Shown: positions 23,147 to 34,633 of the stretch, piece after piece
How positions within the stretch are numbered: the stretch's first letter is position 1
Layout of the letters: the number at the start of each line of letters is the position of its first letter
DNA from: Dugong dugon
Lineage: Eukaryota > Chordata > Mammalia > Sirenia > Dugongidae
Assembly (NCBI GenBank): GCA_030035585.1
Contig: CM057465.1
Coordinates: 33,746,001-33,810,000, forward strand
Direction: 5' to 3'
DNA: 64,000 nucleotides
Notes under the pieces: model-generated
What the model saw: the letters and a program-made list of their open reading frames with translations, nothing else
The model's database searches: none
Told to the model about the DNA's origin: nothing
Made by a program: the position numbers and the translations under genes

Positions 23147-23799
23147 ATCTTTGGCTGAAACATGAACTTCAGGAGTGACTTCATTACTGAGCTAAAAGGG
23201 TGTCTGGGGGCCATACTCTTGAGGTTTCTCCAGCTTCTGTCAGACCAGTAAGTCTGGTCTTTGTTTTTTTTTTTTTTTGAGTTAGAATTTTGTCCTACGT
23301 TTTTCTCCAGTTCTGTCCAGGACCCTCTATTGTGATTCCTGTCAGGACAGTCAGTGGTGGTAGCTGGACACCATCTAATTGTGCTGGACTCAGTCTCGTG
23401 GAGGCTGTGGTAGTTGTGGTCCATTAGTGCTTTGAACTAATCTTTCCCTTATGTCTTTGGTTTTCTTAATTCTCCCTTGCCCCAGACAGGGTGACACCAA
23501 TAGAGTATCTTAGATGCCCGCTCACTAGCTTTGAAGACCCCAGATGCTACTCATCAAAGTAGAATGTAGAACATTTTCTTTATAATCTATGCTATGCCAA
23601 TTGAGCTAGATATTCCCAGAGACCATGGTCCCCACAGCCTTCAGCCTAGTAATTTGTTCTCTCAGGGAGTTTGGATGTGTCTATGAAGCTTCCATGACCT
23701 TGCCTTCATCAAGTTGTGCTGGCTTCCCCAGTACTGTGTACTGTCTTAATCTTCACCAAAGTTACCACTTACCTATTGTCTATTTAGTGTTTTTCCATC

Positions 23800-26700
23800 C
23801 CCACTGCTCCCCTCCCTTGTAACCATCAAAGATGGTTTCTTTCTGTGTGTAAGCCTTTTCATGGGTTTTTAATAGTAGTGGTCTTGTACAGTATTTGTCC
23901 TTTTGTAATTGATTTGTTTCACTCAGTGTAATGCCCTCTAGATTCATCCATGTTGTAAGATGCTTCACAGATTCATCTTTGTTGCTTATCGTTGTGTAGT
24001 AGTATTCCATTGTGTGTATGTACCATAGTTTGTTTATCCATTCATCTGCTGATGGGCATCTTGGTTGTTTCCATCTTTTTGCTATTGTGAATAGTGCTGC
24101 AGTGAACATAGGTGGGCATATGCCTATTCGTGTGGCAGCTCTTATTTCTCTAGGATATATTCCTAGGAATGTATTCCTGGATCATAGGGTATTTCTATTT
24201 CTAGCTTTTTAAGGACGCGCCATATTGTTTTCCAGAATGGTTGTACCATTTTATGTTCCTACCAGCAGTGCGTAAGAGTTCCAGTCTCCCTGCAGCCTCT
24301 TCAACATTTGTTATTTTCTGTTTTTTTTTTTTGATTCATGCCAGTAATGCTGGAGTGAGACAGTATCTCATTGTGGTTTTGATTTGCATTTCTCTAATGA
24401 CTAGTGATCATGAGCATTTCCTCATGTGTCTGTTAGCTGCTTGAATGCCTTCTTTGGTGACGTGTCTTCATTTCGTTTGCCCATTCTTCAATGGATTGTT
24501 TGTCTTTTTGTTGTAGAAGTGTTGGATTTTCCTGTAGATTTTAGAGATTAGACCTTTGTCGGATTTGTATTAGCCAAAATTTTTTTCCAGTCTGTAGGTT
24601 CTCTTCTTACTCTTGTGGTGAAGTCTTTTGATGGGTGTAAGTGTTTAATTTTTAGAAGATCCCAGTTATCTAGCTTATCTTCTGGAGTTTGTGTGTTGTT
24701 AGTTATGGTTTGTATCCTGTTAATGCCGTGTATTGATCCTATTTTTTCTTCTATGATCTTCATAGTTTTGGTTTTCTATTTAGGTCTTTGATCGAAATAG
24801 AAATTAGTTTTTGTGTATGGTGTGAGGTACGGGTCTTACTTCATTTTTTTTTGCAGATGGACATCCAGTTTGCCAGCACCATTTGTTAGAAAGGCAGTCT
24901 TTTCCCCTTTGACAGACATTGGGCCCTTGTCGAAGATCAGGTGATCGTAGGTGGATGGATTTATGTCTGGGCTCTCAATTCTGTTCCATTGGTCAATGTA
25001 TCTGTCATTGTACCAGTACCAAGTTGTTTTGACTACCGTAGCTGTGTAGCAGGTTCTGAGGTCAGGTAGTGCCAGTCCTCCTACTCTATTCTTCTTCAAT
25101 AATGCTTTTCTTATCCGGGGCCTCTTTCCTGTCCCTATGTAGAGAATGATAAGTTTTTCCATCTCTTTAAAGAATGCTGTTGGTATTTGGATTGGGATTA
25201 CATTGTAGATTGCTTTGGATAGAATTGACATTTTCACAATGTTGAGTCTACCTATCCATGAGTATGATACGTTTTTCCATTTATGTAGATCTTTTTTGGT
25301 TTCTTGCAGTAGTGTTTTGTAGTTTTCTTTGTGTAGGTCGTTTACATCCCTGGTTAGATTTATTCCTAAGTATTTTATTTTTTTAGGGGATATTATAAAT
25401 GGTATTGTTTTCCTGATTTCCTTTTCGTTGTTCTCTTTATTGGTGTATAGGAATCCAGCAGATTTTTGTATGTTTATCTTATATCCTGCTACTCTGCCGA
25501 ATCTTTCTATTAGTTCCAGTAGTTTTCTCGTGGAGTCTTTTGAATTTTCTATGTATAGGATCATATTATCCGCAAACAGGGGCAGTTTAACTACTTCGTT
25601 ACCAGTTTGGATGCCCTTTATTTCTTTTGCTTACCTTATTGCTCTTGCTAGGACTTCCAGCACAATGTTAAATAGGAGTAGTAATAAAGGGCATCCTTGT
25701 CTTGTGCCTGTTCTCAAGGGGAATGATTTCAGCCTCTCTCCCTTAAGAATGATGTTGGCTCTTGTTTTTGTATAGATGCCCTTTATTGTATTGAGGAATT
25801 TCCCTTCTATACCTATTTTATTGAGAGTTTTTATCAGGAATGGGTGTTGGACTTCGTCAAATGCCTTTTCTGTGTTGATTGAGATGATCGTGTGATTCTT
25901 TTATTTATGTGGTAGATTATGTTTTTTGATTTTCTAATGTTGAACCATCCTTGCACACCTGGTGTGAATCCCACTTTGTCATGGTATATATATCTTTTGA
26001 TATGAGGCTGAATTCTGTTGGCTAGAATTTTTGCATCTGTATTGATGAGACATATTCGTCTGTAATTTTCTTTTTTTGTGGTGCCTTTGCCTGGTTTTGG
26101 TGTCAGGGTTATGCTGGCTTCATAGAATGAATTCAGAAGTATCCCTTCCTTTTCTATGTTCTGAAATAGTTTGAGTAGTGCTGGTGTAGCGCTTCTGTGA
26201 ATGTTTGATAGAGTTTTCCAGCAAAGCCATCTGGGCCAAGAGTTTTTTATGTTGGGGGCTTTTTTATTACCTTTTCAATCTCTTCTCTTGTTACGGGTCT
26301 GTTCAGATTTTCAACATTAGTTTGTGTTATTTTGGGTAAGTAGTGTGTTTCTAGAAATTTGTCCATTTCTTCTAGGTTTTCAAATTTGTTGGAGTATAGT
26401 TTTTTATAGTACTCTGTTATGATCCTTTTTTATTTCAGTTGGGTCTGATGTAATGTCTCCCATTTCATTTCTTATTTGGGTTATTTGTGTCCTCTTCTGT
26501 TTTTCTTTTGTTAGTTTGGCCAATGGTTTGTCGATTTGGTTGATCCTTTCAAGGAACCAACTTTTGATTTTGTTGATTCTTTCTGTTGTTTTTCTATTCT
26601 CCATTTCATTTATTTCTTCTCTGACCTGTATTATTTCCTTTCTTCTGGTGGCTGTGGGCTTCTTTTGCTGTTCTTGTTCTGTTTGTTTGAGTTGTGTAGC

Positions 26701-27640
26701 TAATGTTTTGTTTTTGTTCCTTCTTTTTTGATGTGTGCATCTCTCGCTATAAATTGACCTCTGAGGTCTGCCATTGCTATGTGTCAGTGGTTTTGGTATG
26801 ATGTGTTTTCATTCTTGTTTGATTCTAGGGATTTTTTGATTCCATCTTTGATGTATTCTATTATCCAGTGGTATTTAAGCAGGGTGTTATTCAGTTTCCA
26901 TGTATTTTTTTTCCCCTTGCTTTTCCTGTTGTTAATTTCTACTTTGATGACTTTGTTATCAGAGAAGATACTTTGTATTATCTCAGTGTTTTGGATTTTG
27001 TTGTGGGTTGCTTTGTGGTCTAAAATGTGGTCTTTTCTGGAGAACATTCCATGTGCATTGGAAAAGAATGTGTACTTTGCAGTTGTTGGGTGAAGTGTTT
27101 TATATATGTCTGTGAGGTCAAATTGGTTGATTGTGGCCTTTAGATCTTCTATATCTTTGTTGAGTTTTTTTCCAAGATGTTCTGCCCTTTACCAAGAGTA
27201 GTGTGTTGAAGTCTCCTACTACTATTGTGGAACTGTCAATTTCTCTTCAGTGCTGTTAGAGTTTGTTTTATGTATTTTGGAACTCTGTCATTGGTGCCTA
27301 GATACTTATTATGGTTATGTCTTCGTGATGGATTGTTCCTTTAAACATTATTTAATGCTCTTTGTCTTTTATGGTGCATTTTGTTTTTAAAGTCTATTTT
27401 ATCTGAGATTAGTATTGCTACCTCTGCTCTTTTTTGGTGGCTGTTTGCTTGATATGTTTTTTTTCCATCCTCTGATTTTTAATAAATTTTTATCTTTTTT
27501 CTAAGGTGTGTCTCTTGTACACAGCATATTGATGGATCCTGTTTTTTTTTAATCCATTCTGTCGCTCTCCATCTCTTTATGGGTACATTTAGCCCTTTTA
27601 CGTTCAGTGTAAATATTGATAGGTGTGAGTTGATTGCTGT
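23800..27640 (-). pseudogene. L1 ORF2 remnant (endonuclease, reverse transcriptase, C-terminus)
   Basis: The pieces are in order on the minus strand. Endonuclease: near 27600-27540 a segment aligning with the ORF2p N-terminus, and 27047-26784 with DHILDHKATHNKIQNTEI. Reverse transcriptase: 25564-24836 with [20 protein letters not shown] and [18 protein letters not shown]-terminus: 24109-23800 with CPSADEWINKLWYIHTMEYY. The RT active site reads F-A-D-N at about 25572-25583, so the second catalytic aspartate is lost. Multiple frameshifts and stops. Confidence 0.9.
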
Positions 27641-28059
27641 TATTTTGTAGTGCTTTTTTTTGTGGTGCTGACGTTTTCTTTGTTCCTTTTATTCTCCTTT
27701 GCTGAATTCCTTTTGTTTGTGGGTTTTTTTTACATTTCTTTTGTTTTTGTAGATTTTGTGTTTCCTGGGACTTTGTGTTTTCCGTCTTTATTTTGATGAA
27801 TAGGTTTGTTAACCTTGTTTGTGTTTACCTTGAAATTTACCCTTATATTCCTAGGTTTGAACCAGCCTTTTATTACTTCGTATCACCTTGACTTCCTCTG
27901 CATTTGAAAGTTCTCTGCCTACACTGTTTATTCCCTCTTATTGTTCTGACGTTGTTTTCGTTTACAGATTAACTTCTCTGCTTCCCTGTTGTAAATGTTT
28001 TATTTTTGATTTATCCTTGGGAGTTCATTATCTTGGTTGATATCTGGCTGATGCGGTCT

Positions 28060-29060
28060 GGTGTCCTAGATTGAGGCTGTCATCTGATGTTGGTTCTCTA
28101 ACTAAAGGACTCCCTTTAATAATTCTTATAAATTTTGTTTGGTTTTTACATATTAATGTCTATTTATCTGGAAATGTCCCTATTTTACTATCATATTTGA
28201 GCAAGAGTTTTGCAGAATATATTATCATTGGTTGGCATTTTTTTCTTTCGTGGTTTTATGTATGTCATCCCATTGCCTTCTTGCCTGCATAGCTTCTGCC
28301 AATTAATCAGAGCTTAGTCTTGTTGTTTCCCGTCTGTATGTGACTTTTTGTGTTTTTTTGAGCTGTTCTCAGGATTCTTTCTTTGTCTTTGCTTTTAGCG
28401 AGTGTGGTTATGATATGCCTTGGTGATTTTCTTTTGAGGTCTCTCCTATATGAGGTTCGTTGATTTTCTTGAATGGTCAACTTTTCATCCTTCATGATAT
28501 TAGGGAAGTTTTCTGTTGGCATTTCTTCAATGATCCTCTCTGTGTTTTCCATTTTCTCCCCCTCTTCTGGGACTCAGATCACTCGAAAATTTTTTCTTTT
28601 GATTATATCCCACATCGTTCTCAGGGTTTCTTCATTTTTTTCTCTGATTTTTCCTCAGACAAAGTGATATACAAGTATTTGTCCTCAATTTCGTTGATGT
28701 TGGCTTCCATTATTTTAAACCTGCTCCTCAGACCTTATGTGACACTATTTCTGAAATCTTGTTGTTTATCTTTTGGATTTCTAATTGTTATTTTTGTATG
28801 ATTTGTAGTTGTGAATTTATTTTGATATTTTGTTCCTTTATTATTTCCCTGAATTATTGCATTGTTTTGTCTGTCTTTTCTATGATTTTGTCTGTATTTT
28901 CTATGATTTTGGTCTATTTTTTCCTCATTTTTGTTGATTTTTTCCTTCAACTCATGGGTAGCCCTCAATATTAGAGATTTTAATTCCCTATCAGGTAGTT
29001 CCAGTGCCTTTTCTTCTAGTGGAAGTTCATCGGGGTGTTTTATTTTGAATGCCTAGTGGA
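28060..29060 (-). pseudogene. L1 ORF1 remnant
   Basis: On the minus strand, 28968-28735 is a charged, coiled-coil-like N-terminal part (ATHELKEKINKNEEKIDQNH). 28552-28307 is the RRM-to-CTD part with FPNIMKDEKLTIQENQRTSY and PRHIITTLAKSKDKERIL. ORF1p is the RNA-binding trimer of the L1 particle. Frameshifts separate the segments. Start and end are approximate. Confidence 0.85.
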
Positions 29061-29479
29061 ACCATCCTGTACTGTTTTTTAATACGTTTTGATATTATCT
29101 GCTGTCTTTGGGGCACTCAGTAATTATTTTCTTTGTTTATTGATTGTAGATTTGTTTGTTTCATCATGCTTTTTTGTTTTGTTTGGTTGTGTTTGAGCTG
29201 GGTGTTCTTTGTTATTTGCTCAGCCGTGGGCATGATACTTCTCACTACTTCGTCCAATGGGCAGGGCCAGTTGCTCGGCTGTGGTGTAGCAGGGCAGGTC
29301 CAGCGAAGAGGGAGTGGCTGGGATGGGTCGTTTGTGTCACGTACTGGGGCCAACAGGGTGGGGCTTGGGGGTCAGTGCAGGGCAGGTTCCAGTAGACCAT
29401 GGCTGTGCTGCTCGGGGATGCGATGCTCAGTGCATGGTGCAGATAAGCAGGAGGGGGGTGGGGGAGGTTGTGATTTGTG

Positions 29480-31311
29480 GAGCTGAGTGGGTGTGGGGAA
29501 AAAAGAGAAAGAGGAGAGAGAAACAAGGGCCAAAAAAAAAAAAAAAAAAAGTGCTGAGGGAGGCTGCCTTTGGAGTGGTGAAGACCCAGGGAAGCTATGT
29601 GGCAGTAGCTTTTTAGCCAGGTGTTGAGGCACAGCCAATCAAGAAGGGACATGTATGGCACACACAGCTAGGTGAGCAGGGGAAGGTAGGGGAAGGACGG
29701 GGGAGAGAGATAAGAAACTAGATTTAAAAAAAGGAGAGAAAGGCACACTGGGCCAGGTTGTCAGGAGAAAGGAATGGACAGAATGTAGAGAGATAAGAAA
29801 CAGAGGGGAAAAAAAAGACTCCATGTGGTTAGGAGTAAGGAAGATAGAGACAAGAAACTGAGCAAAAAAATAAGAAAGAAAGAAAAAAGAAAGAAAAAAA
29901 GAAAATGCCAAGGGAGCCCACTGGAAGCAGGCCCCTAGCTGTGTGGCACTGCACAGCCCATGAAGAAGTAGCAGAGATGGGACATGGCACCAGGTGTTCA
30001 GAAAAAGTGTAAGAAAGGAAGGTAGAGAGAGACAAGAAACCGAGAAAAAGAAGAAAAAAAAAAAAGGGAAAAAAATACTCCAGGGGAGACCACCGGAAGC
30101 GGGTCCCCAGCTGAACAGCGCTACACAGCTCATCAAGAAGGATCAGAGATGGCACATGGCACCCGGTGTTCAGGAGAAGAGTAAAGAAGGAAGGTGGAGA
30201 GAGACAAAAGAAAAAAGAAGAAAACAAGGAAAAAAATGCCATGAGGGAGCCCACTAGTGTGCTGGTGCAACCTGGGAAAGTGGCTCCCCAGCTGAGCAGC
30301 ACTGCACAGCCTGTCTAGAAGGAGCAGAGATGGCACACAGCTCCAGATGTTCACAAGAAAAGAAGGGAGGGATGGTAGAGATAGACAAGAAACCGAGAAA
30401 AGAAATAAAGAAAAAAAATCCCCAAGGGAGCCCACTGGGTTGGTTTTGCTGACCAGGGAAGTAGGTCCCAAGTTGAGCAGTGCTTCACAGCCCATCTAGA
30501 TGGAGTGGAGATGGCACACAGTGCCAGATATTCAGGAGACAGGAAAAGAAGGAAGGTAGAGAGAGACGAGAAACCGAGAAATGAAGAAAAACAAAAAGAG
30601 AAGATACATATATATAGCGGCACAGACCGAGGAAGTGGTTCCCAGCTGAATGGTGCTTCACAGTTTGTCAAGAAGGAGCGGAGATGGCACATGGAGCCAG
30701 GTGTTCACAAGAAAGGGAAAGGCGGAGGTGAGAGAGAGAAGAAACCAGAAGAAGTCGAAAAAAGCAACGACAGCACCAAAAAAATGGCACTGAAGGAGCC
30801 GGCCAGTGTGGGCAAGGCAAATCTAAGTGACAAGGAGCTGGCATCTCCCTGCTGCATGATCACATCCTGCCGGAAAGCTACAGAGGCTGAGCAGAGGGAA
30901 GAAGGGTAGGAGGTGGGAAAGCATGTATCAGTGGTTACCGAGTGCTCTGTCTCCTGCTGGGAGCTTCATGCAGCTGCCTTCCCATACTCCTTGTCCACTG
31001 ATCTCGGTGGCTGAGGAGTCCAAGATGGCGAATCCGTGCCACATTAGCTGATAGGGGACCTCCACTCTGTATCTCTCCTCACTCTCTGTTCTCTGTCAGT
31101 TTCTCATTCCATTTGGTGCTTGGTTGAGTTCTTTATCCCTTCATTTGACGCTTAGGGTTCTGGTATTGATGTTTGTCTCTGTTTTCGTTTTTCTGTTCCT
31201 TGCTGTGGAGGCACAGCATGGTGCTTCTGTGTATAGTGCCATGTTGACTCCTGTGAAAAAATACTTTAATATTTTATATAAGACTTCTGTCTATAGCACC
31301 ATGTTGGCTCC
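29480..31311 (-). repeat. L1 5' UTR with tandem monomers of about 175 bp
   Basis: Units beginning with CACAGCCCATCAAGAAGGAG-like sequence start near 29950, 30124, 30304, 30486 and 30659, spacing 173-182 bp, with degenerate partial units further left. Each has AGATGGCACAC, then TTCAGGAGAAAGG, then AGAGAGACAAGAAAC and an A-rich run. On the plus strand the block is strongly purine-rich. Long open frames here on either strand are low-complexity by-products, not genes. Confidence 0.85.
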
Positions 31312-31345
31312 TGTGAAAAAAATCTTTTAATATTTGTGTATATAA
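31224..31345. repeat. Tandem duplication of about 60 bp across the L1 5' boundary
   Basis: CTTCTGTGTATAGTGCCATG at 31224 recurs as CTTCTGTCTATAGCACCATG at 31284. Both are followed by TTGRCTCCTGTGAAAAAA and TTTAATATTT and end in ATATAAGA. The repeat spans L1 5'-end sequence and flanking DNA. Confidence 0.8.
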
Positions 31346-32371
31346 GACTTTCTTCACTGTTTTTTAACAAATTATCTTAGTGTATGAATTTTTCTAAATG
31401 AACTTTAGAATCACTTTGTCAAGTTAAAATAATGTATGTTGAAAATGTTTTTTGATAAATATGTAGATTTATATGTATCTTTACAACATTAAGTCCTACA
31501 CTCCTGAAATATGATGTGGATTTCTTTCTTCAAGCCTTCTTTTAGGTTTTCCATTTGTATATTTTTTAGTCTGTATTTTCTGTGTATCTTTTAATTGGTT
31601 TATTTATGTAGAGGTCTGCCTACCTCTTTTTAAACTTAAATAGTTTATATTTTTACTCACTATTCTGATTGTTTTAATCATTTATCTGCTGTTTGGTTAC
31701 TTTCAGTTAATAGGGAAATGATTTTCAAATTTGATTATGGAGATGTTGGTATATTTCTTTTGTAATTGGTCCCCTCGATGAATCCCTTTGTTAGTTTTTT
31801 TTTTTCCAGTTGATTCTTTGGAATTTTCTAGGTAGATAGCTGTATTGTTTGCAGATAAAATATGTGTATTCTTTTCATATATACACACACACACACATAA
31901 TACATGCGTATGTTTATGTGTGTAAATATATCTTTCTTTTTTCCTTTATTGAGTTGAATAAGAATTTCTGTAACAAGGCTAAATAATAGTGGTAATTGTT
32001 TTTCCATCTTAGAAAATATTTGGAAATTTTAGATCCATTAGTTTAACACATTAACTACATTACTTGTTTAAACTTGTTTAAACCATGAGAGTTATAAACC
32101 TGCAAATATCTTATAAAATATTGCCCTCCTTTCAAGATTTTTTTAAACAAAACCCTTAAAGATGTATCTTTTGAGGACTTTTATATTTCAGAATCTAGGG
32201 GTTTTTATACCTGCATGAATATTCCTTGTTAGTAAAATAACCTTCTCATATTACAAGGAGGCTTGAGTTTGAAAATAAGAAGAATCATGTAATCTTCTCA
32301 GAAGTTTGTAGTTTTGGGCTCAGTGCTTATAGCTGGAAAGAATAACACATTACAAAAATATACTGCTTTTT
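31346..32371. other. Intron 3 segment, diverged L1-like and low complexity
   Basis: AT-rich. The part near 31480-32010 has antisense L1 ORF2 wording (TTTTTTCCAGTTGATTCTTT, GGAATTTTCTAGGTAGATAG) and an (AC)n run near 31884-31897. No coding potential remains. Confidence 0.45.
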
Positions 32372-32378
32372 TTCCAAG

Positions 32379-32512
32379 TTTAAAGAGCCCTGGTGGCACA
32401 GTGGTTAAGCGTTTGGCTGCTAACCAAAAGACTGGCAGTTTGAATCCACCAGCCGCTCCTTGGAAACCCTATAGGGCAGTTCTGCTCTATCCTACTTGAC
32501 GACAGCGAGTTC
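32379..32512 (+). repeat. AfroSINE with internal deletion
   Basis: The body is near consensus (GAGCCCTGGTGGCACAGTGG), with a deletion joining CTCTATCC to TACTTGACGACAGCGAG. A 7-bp TTCCAAG flanks it (32372-32378 and 32513-32519). Confidence 0.9.
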
Positions 32513-33127
32513 TTCCAAGAGTTTACAATGAGAAGGTGATAGAGTTTATTCTTTTTTAGCATGCAGTAAAGAAGTTTTTCTGTCCTTGTGAAGAAATAGT
32601 TATACCATTAGAGTAACTTGGAAATCACTCATTGCCATAGCCCTAGCAAAGATTTGAAATGTGCCGATTGTAAGTAAAAATGGCCCTCAGGAATAGATAA
32701 ATTGACTACAGGGAAGGGCATGAAAAGTGCTATTAAAAAAATCCCGATTGGTATTAAAAAAAAAAAAGAAAAAGAAATATCCTATGAAAGCTATCCTTTT
32801 CGGGTTCCAGCCTAACCATTCTCAAAAAATAATTTCCACTACTACATAATGTCTGCCAGGTACCATTAGAAACAATTCAGGAGTATTTAAATGTTTGTTC
32901 TCAATAGCCATTTTGTATCCTGGAAATACTTTGTTATGCTCCTTTGAGCTATTTTGTATGATAAAGTTGGGCCCTCATTGCATAATGCTTTAAAAGCACC
33001 AATTCAACAAATATTTTTATAGAGCAGAAAATTTCTGAATTAAGTACATTAGTATATGCTTAAGTCTGTACAAGAGTGAATGCATTAGTGATCTAAAGCA
33101 GTAATCAGTTAGACCAGTTTAGGAGCT
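32513..33127. other. Intron 3 segment, no repeat recognised
   Basis: About 600 bp of AT-rich sequence with an A-run near 32757-32767. No element identified. Confidence 0.4.
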
Positions 33128-33137
33128 TCAGTAATAT

Positions 33138-33868
33138 GTTGTTGTTAGTTGTTAGGTGCTGTTGAATTAGTTCTGACTCATAGCGACCCTACGTACAGCA
33201 GAACAAAACACTGCCCAGTACTGTGCCATCCTCACAATTGTTAGGCTTGAACTCATTGTTGCAGCCACTGTGTCAATCCAACACATTGTGGGTCTTCTTC
33301 TTTTTCAGTGACCCTCTGCTTTACCAAAAGCATGATGTCTTTCTCCAGGGACTGATCCCTTCTGATAACTTGTCCAAAGTATGAGAGGCAAAGTCTCGCC
33401 ATCCTTGCTTCTAAGGAACATTCTGGCTGTACTTCTTCCAAGACAGATTTGTTCGTTCTTTTAGCGGACCATAGTCTATTGTTTGCAGCTGTTTCTTCTC
33501 ATTTTGAGTTGTGCCACATCAGTAGATGAAGGTCCTGAAAGCTTGACTCCATCCATGTCATTAAGGTTGATGCTATTTTGAGGAGGCAGCCCTTCCCTAG
33601 TTGTATTTTGCGTGCCTTCCAACCTGAGGGGCTCATCTTCCAACACTATATCAGTGTTCCGCTGCTAGTTATAAGATTTCCACTGGCCAGTTTTTTCAGA
33701 AGTAGACTGCCAGGTCTTTCTTCCTAGTCTGTCTTAGTCTGGAAGCTCTGCTAAAATCTGTCTACCAAGGGTGACTCTGCTGGTATTTGAAATACTGGGG
33801 GCAAAGCTTCCAGTATCACAGCAACACGCTAGCTGCCACAGTACGACAAACTGACAGACATGTGGTGG
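33138..33868 (-). mobile_element. Internally deleted, non-autonomous RTE element
   Basis: Only the RTE 5' region (33868-33481) and 3' region (33480-33138) are present, joined directly at 33480/33481. The corresponding parts of the 4014-7323 copy are about 2.6 kb apart. An exact 10-bp duplication TCAGTAATAT flanks the element (33128-33137 and 33869-33878), so it inserted in this 731-bp form. No endonuclease or reverse-transcriptase domain is included. Confidence 0.9.
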
Positions 33869-33878
33869 TCAGTAATAT

Positions 33879-34555
33879 ACATATGTCAAAATAAGACATC
33901 AAATGCTCTGAAATCATTTATATTCAAGACTCATTGTGTTGGTCAAGCCCAAAAGAAAGCATTATAGTAAGTAGCTAGATTCTTTCAATTTCAGAGGATA
34001 TTAAGATGTTATGACATTAATATATTAAGCAATGAGCTTGCTAATTTTTTTAGAAGTAACATGGCTTAAACAAATAAGGCATCATAAGAAACTTTTATTT
34101 CGTTCTTTACAGTTTATAAAATTCTTTCATGTATTTGGTGTGATTTAATTTTCAGTAATATCTTGAGAAAAGTAAAGCTTAAGAAGCTACACTACCCAAG
34201 GTAGACTTAGTGTGTTGCTTATTCTACAACTATTCTAAGATTCTGTATGCTGCGACTATGTAATCTACATCTTTGTTGTTATCTGACTACCTTTTCCTTT
34301 TTTTTAAAATATGATTTCTATTTGGCGTTGTTATTCTTATTTGTAACTTAAAAATAATTATTTTCATTTTACTTCTAGAACAAATGAAAGCAATGTATTC
34401 AGTATAAAATTATGTTAAATGTATCACAAAGAATTATTTTATCTTCAAGGTATAAGCTAGCATGTGGTCTAAAATGAAAAACATTTTATCTTTACTTTTC
34501 ACGTAATTTTTCAAAGTTGAAAGTTGTCTAAATTATTTTAAATTTTGTCTTATAG
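33879..34555. other. Intron 3 end, no repeat recognised
   Basis: The last 680 bp of intron 3 contain no recognised element. The acceptor tract of exon 4 is at 34540-34555. Confidence 0.5.
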
Positions 34556-34633
34556 ATACTATATTTCGAAAGGTGCTATAGTGGATCAACTTGGAGGCGA
34601 CCTAAATTCAACTCCATTGCACTGGGCCACAAG
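34556..34633 (+). CDS. ZDHHC17: ZDHHC17 exon 4 (residues 107-133, ankyrin repeats 2-3)
   Basis: This 78-bp exon encodes [20 protein letters not shown] followed by LHWATR, finishing ankyrin repeat 2 and starting repeat 3. It carries Trp130, a key contact residue for the QP of bound substrate peptides. The acceptor is TTGTCTTATAG ending at 34555. The donor, AAG then GTTGAA at 34634, lacks G at +5 and has T at +3, so it is the weakest major-class donor of the set. The exon is multiple-of-three in length (26 codons) with phase-2 ends, so skipping it would keep the frame but remove Trp130. Confidence 0.96.

Larger units (their letters stand above)
22774..31311 (-). mobile_element. Near full-length L1 LINE, antisense to ZDHHC17
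   Basis: About 8.5 kb in the order (minus strand) 5' UTR with tandem monomers (about 29.1-31.3 kb), ORF1 (about 28.1-29.1 kb), ORF2 (about 23.8-27.6 kb) and a 3' UTR of about 1 kb ending at an inverted A/T-rich tail. Candidate 10-bp target-site duplications TGTGAAAAAA lie at 22764-22773 and 31312-31321. Both ORFs have frameshifts and stops, so it is dead. An AfroSINE is nested in its 3' UTR. Confidence 0.9.

Noticed and set aside
29940-30720. CRISPR-like array (regular repeats)
   Set aside because: Units of about 175 bp without short unique spacers, in mammalian L1 DNA. These are promoter monomers.
29133-30909. Several overlapping open frames of 80-165 codons on both strands
   Set aside because: They fall in the purine-rich L1 5' monomer array, have low-complexity composition (K/E/R on one strand, S/F/L on the other) and overlap in most frames. 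They are not genes.
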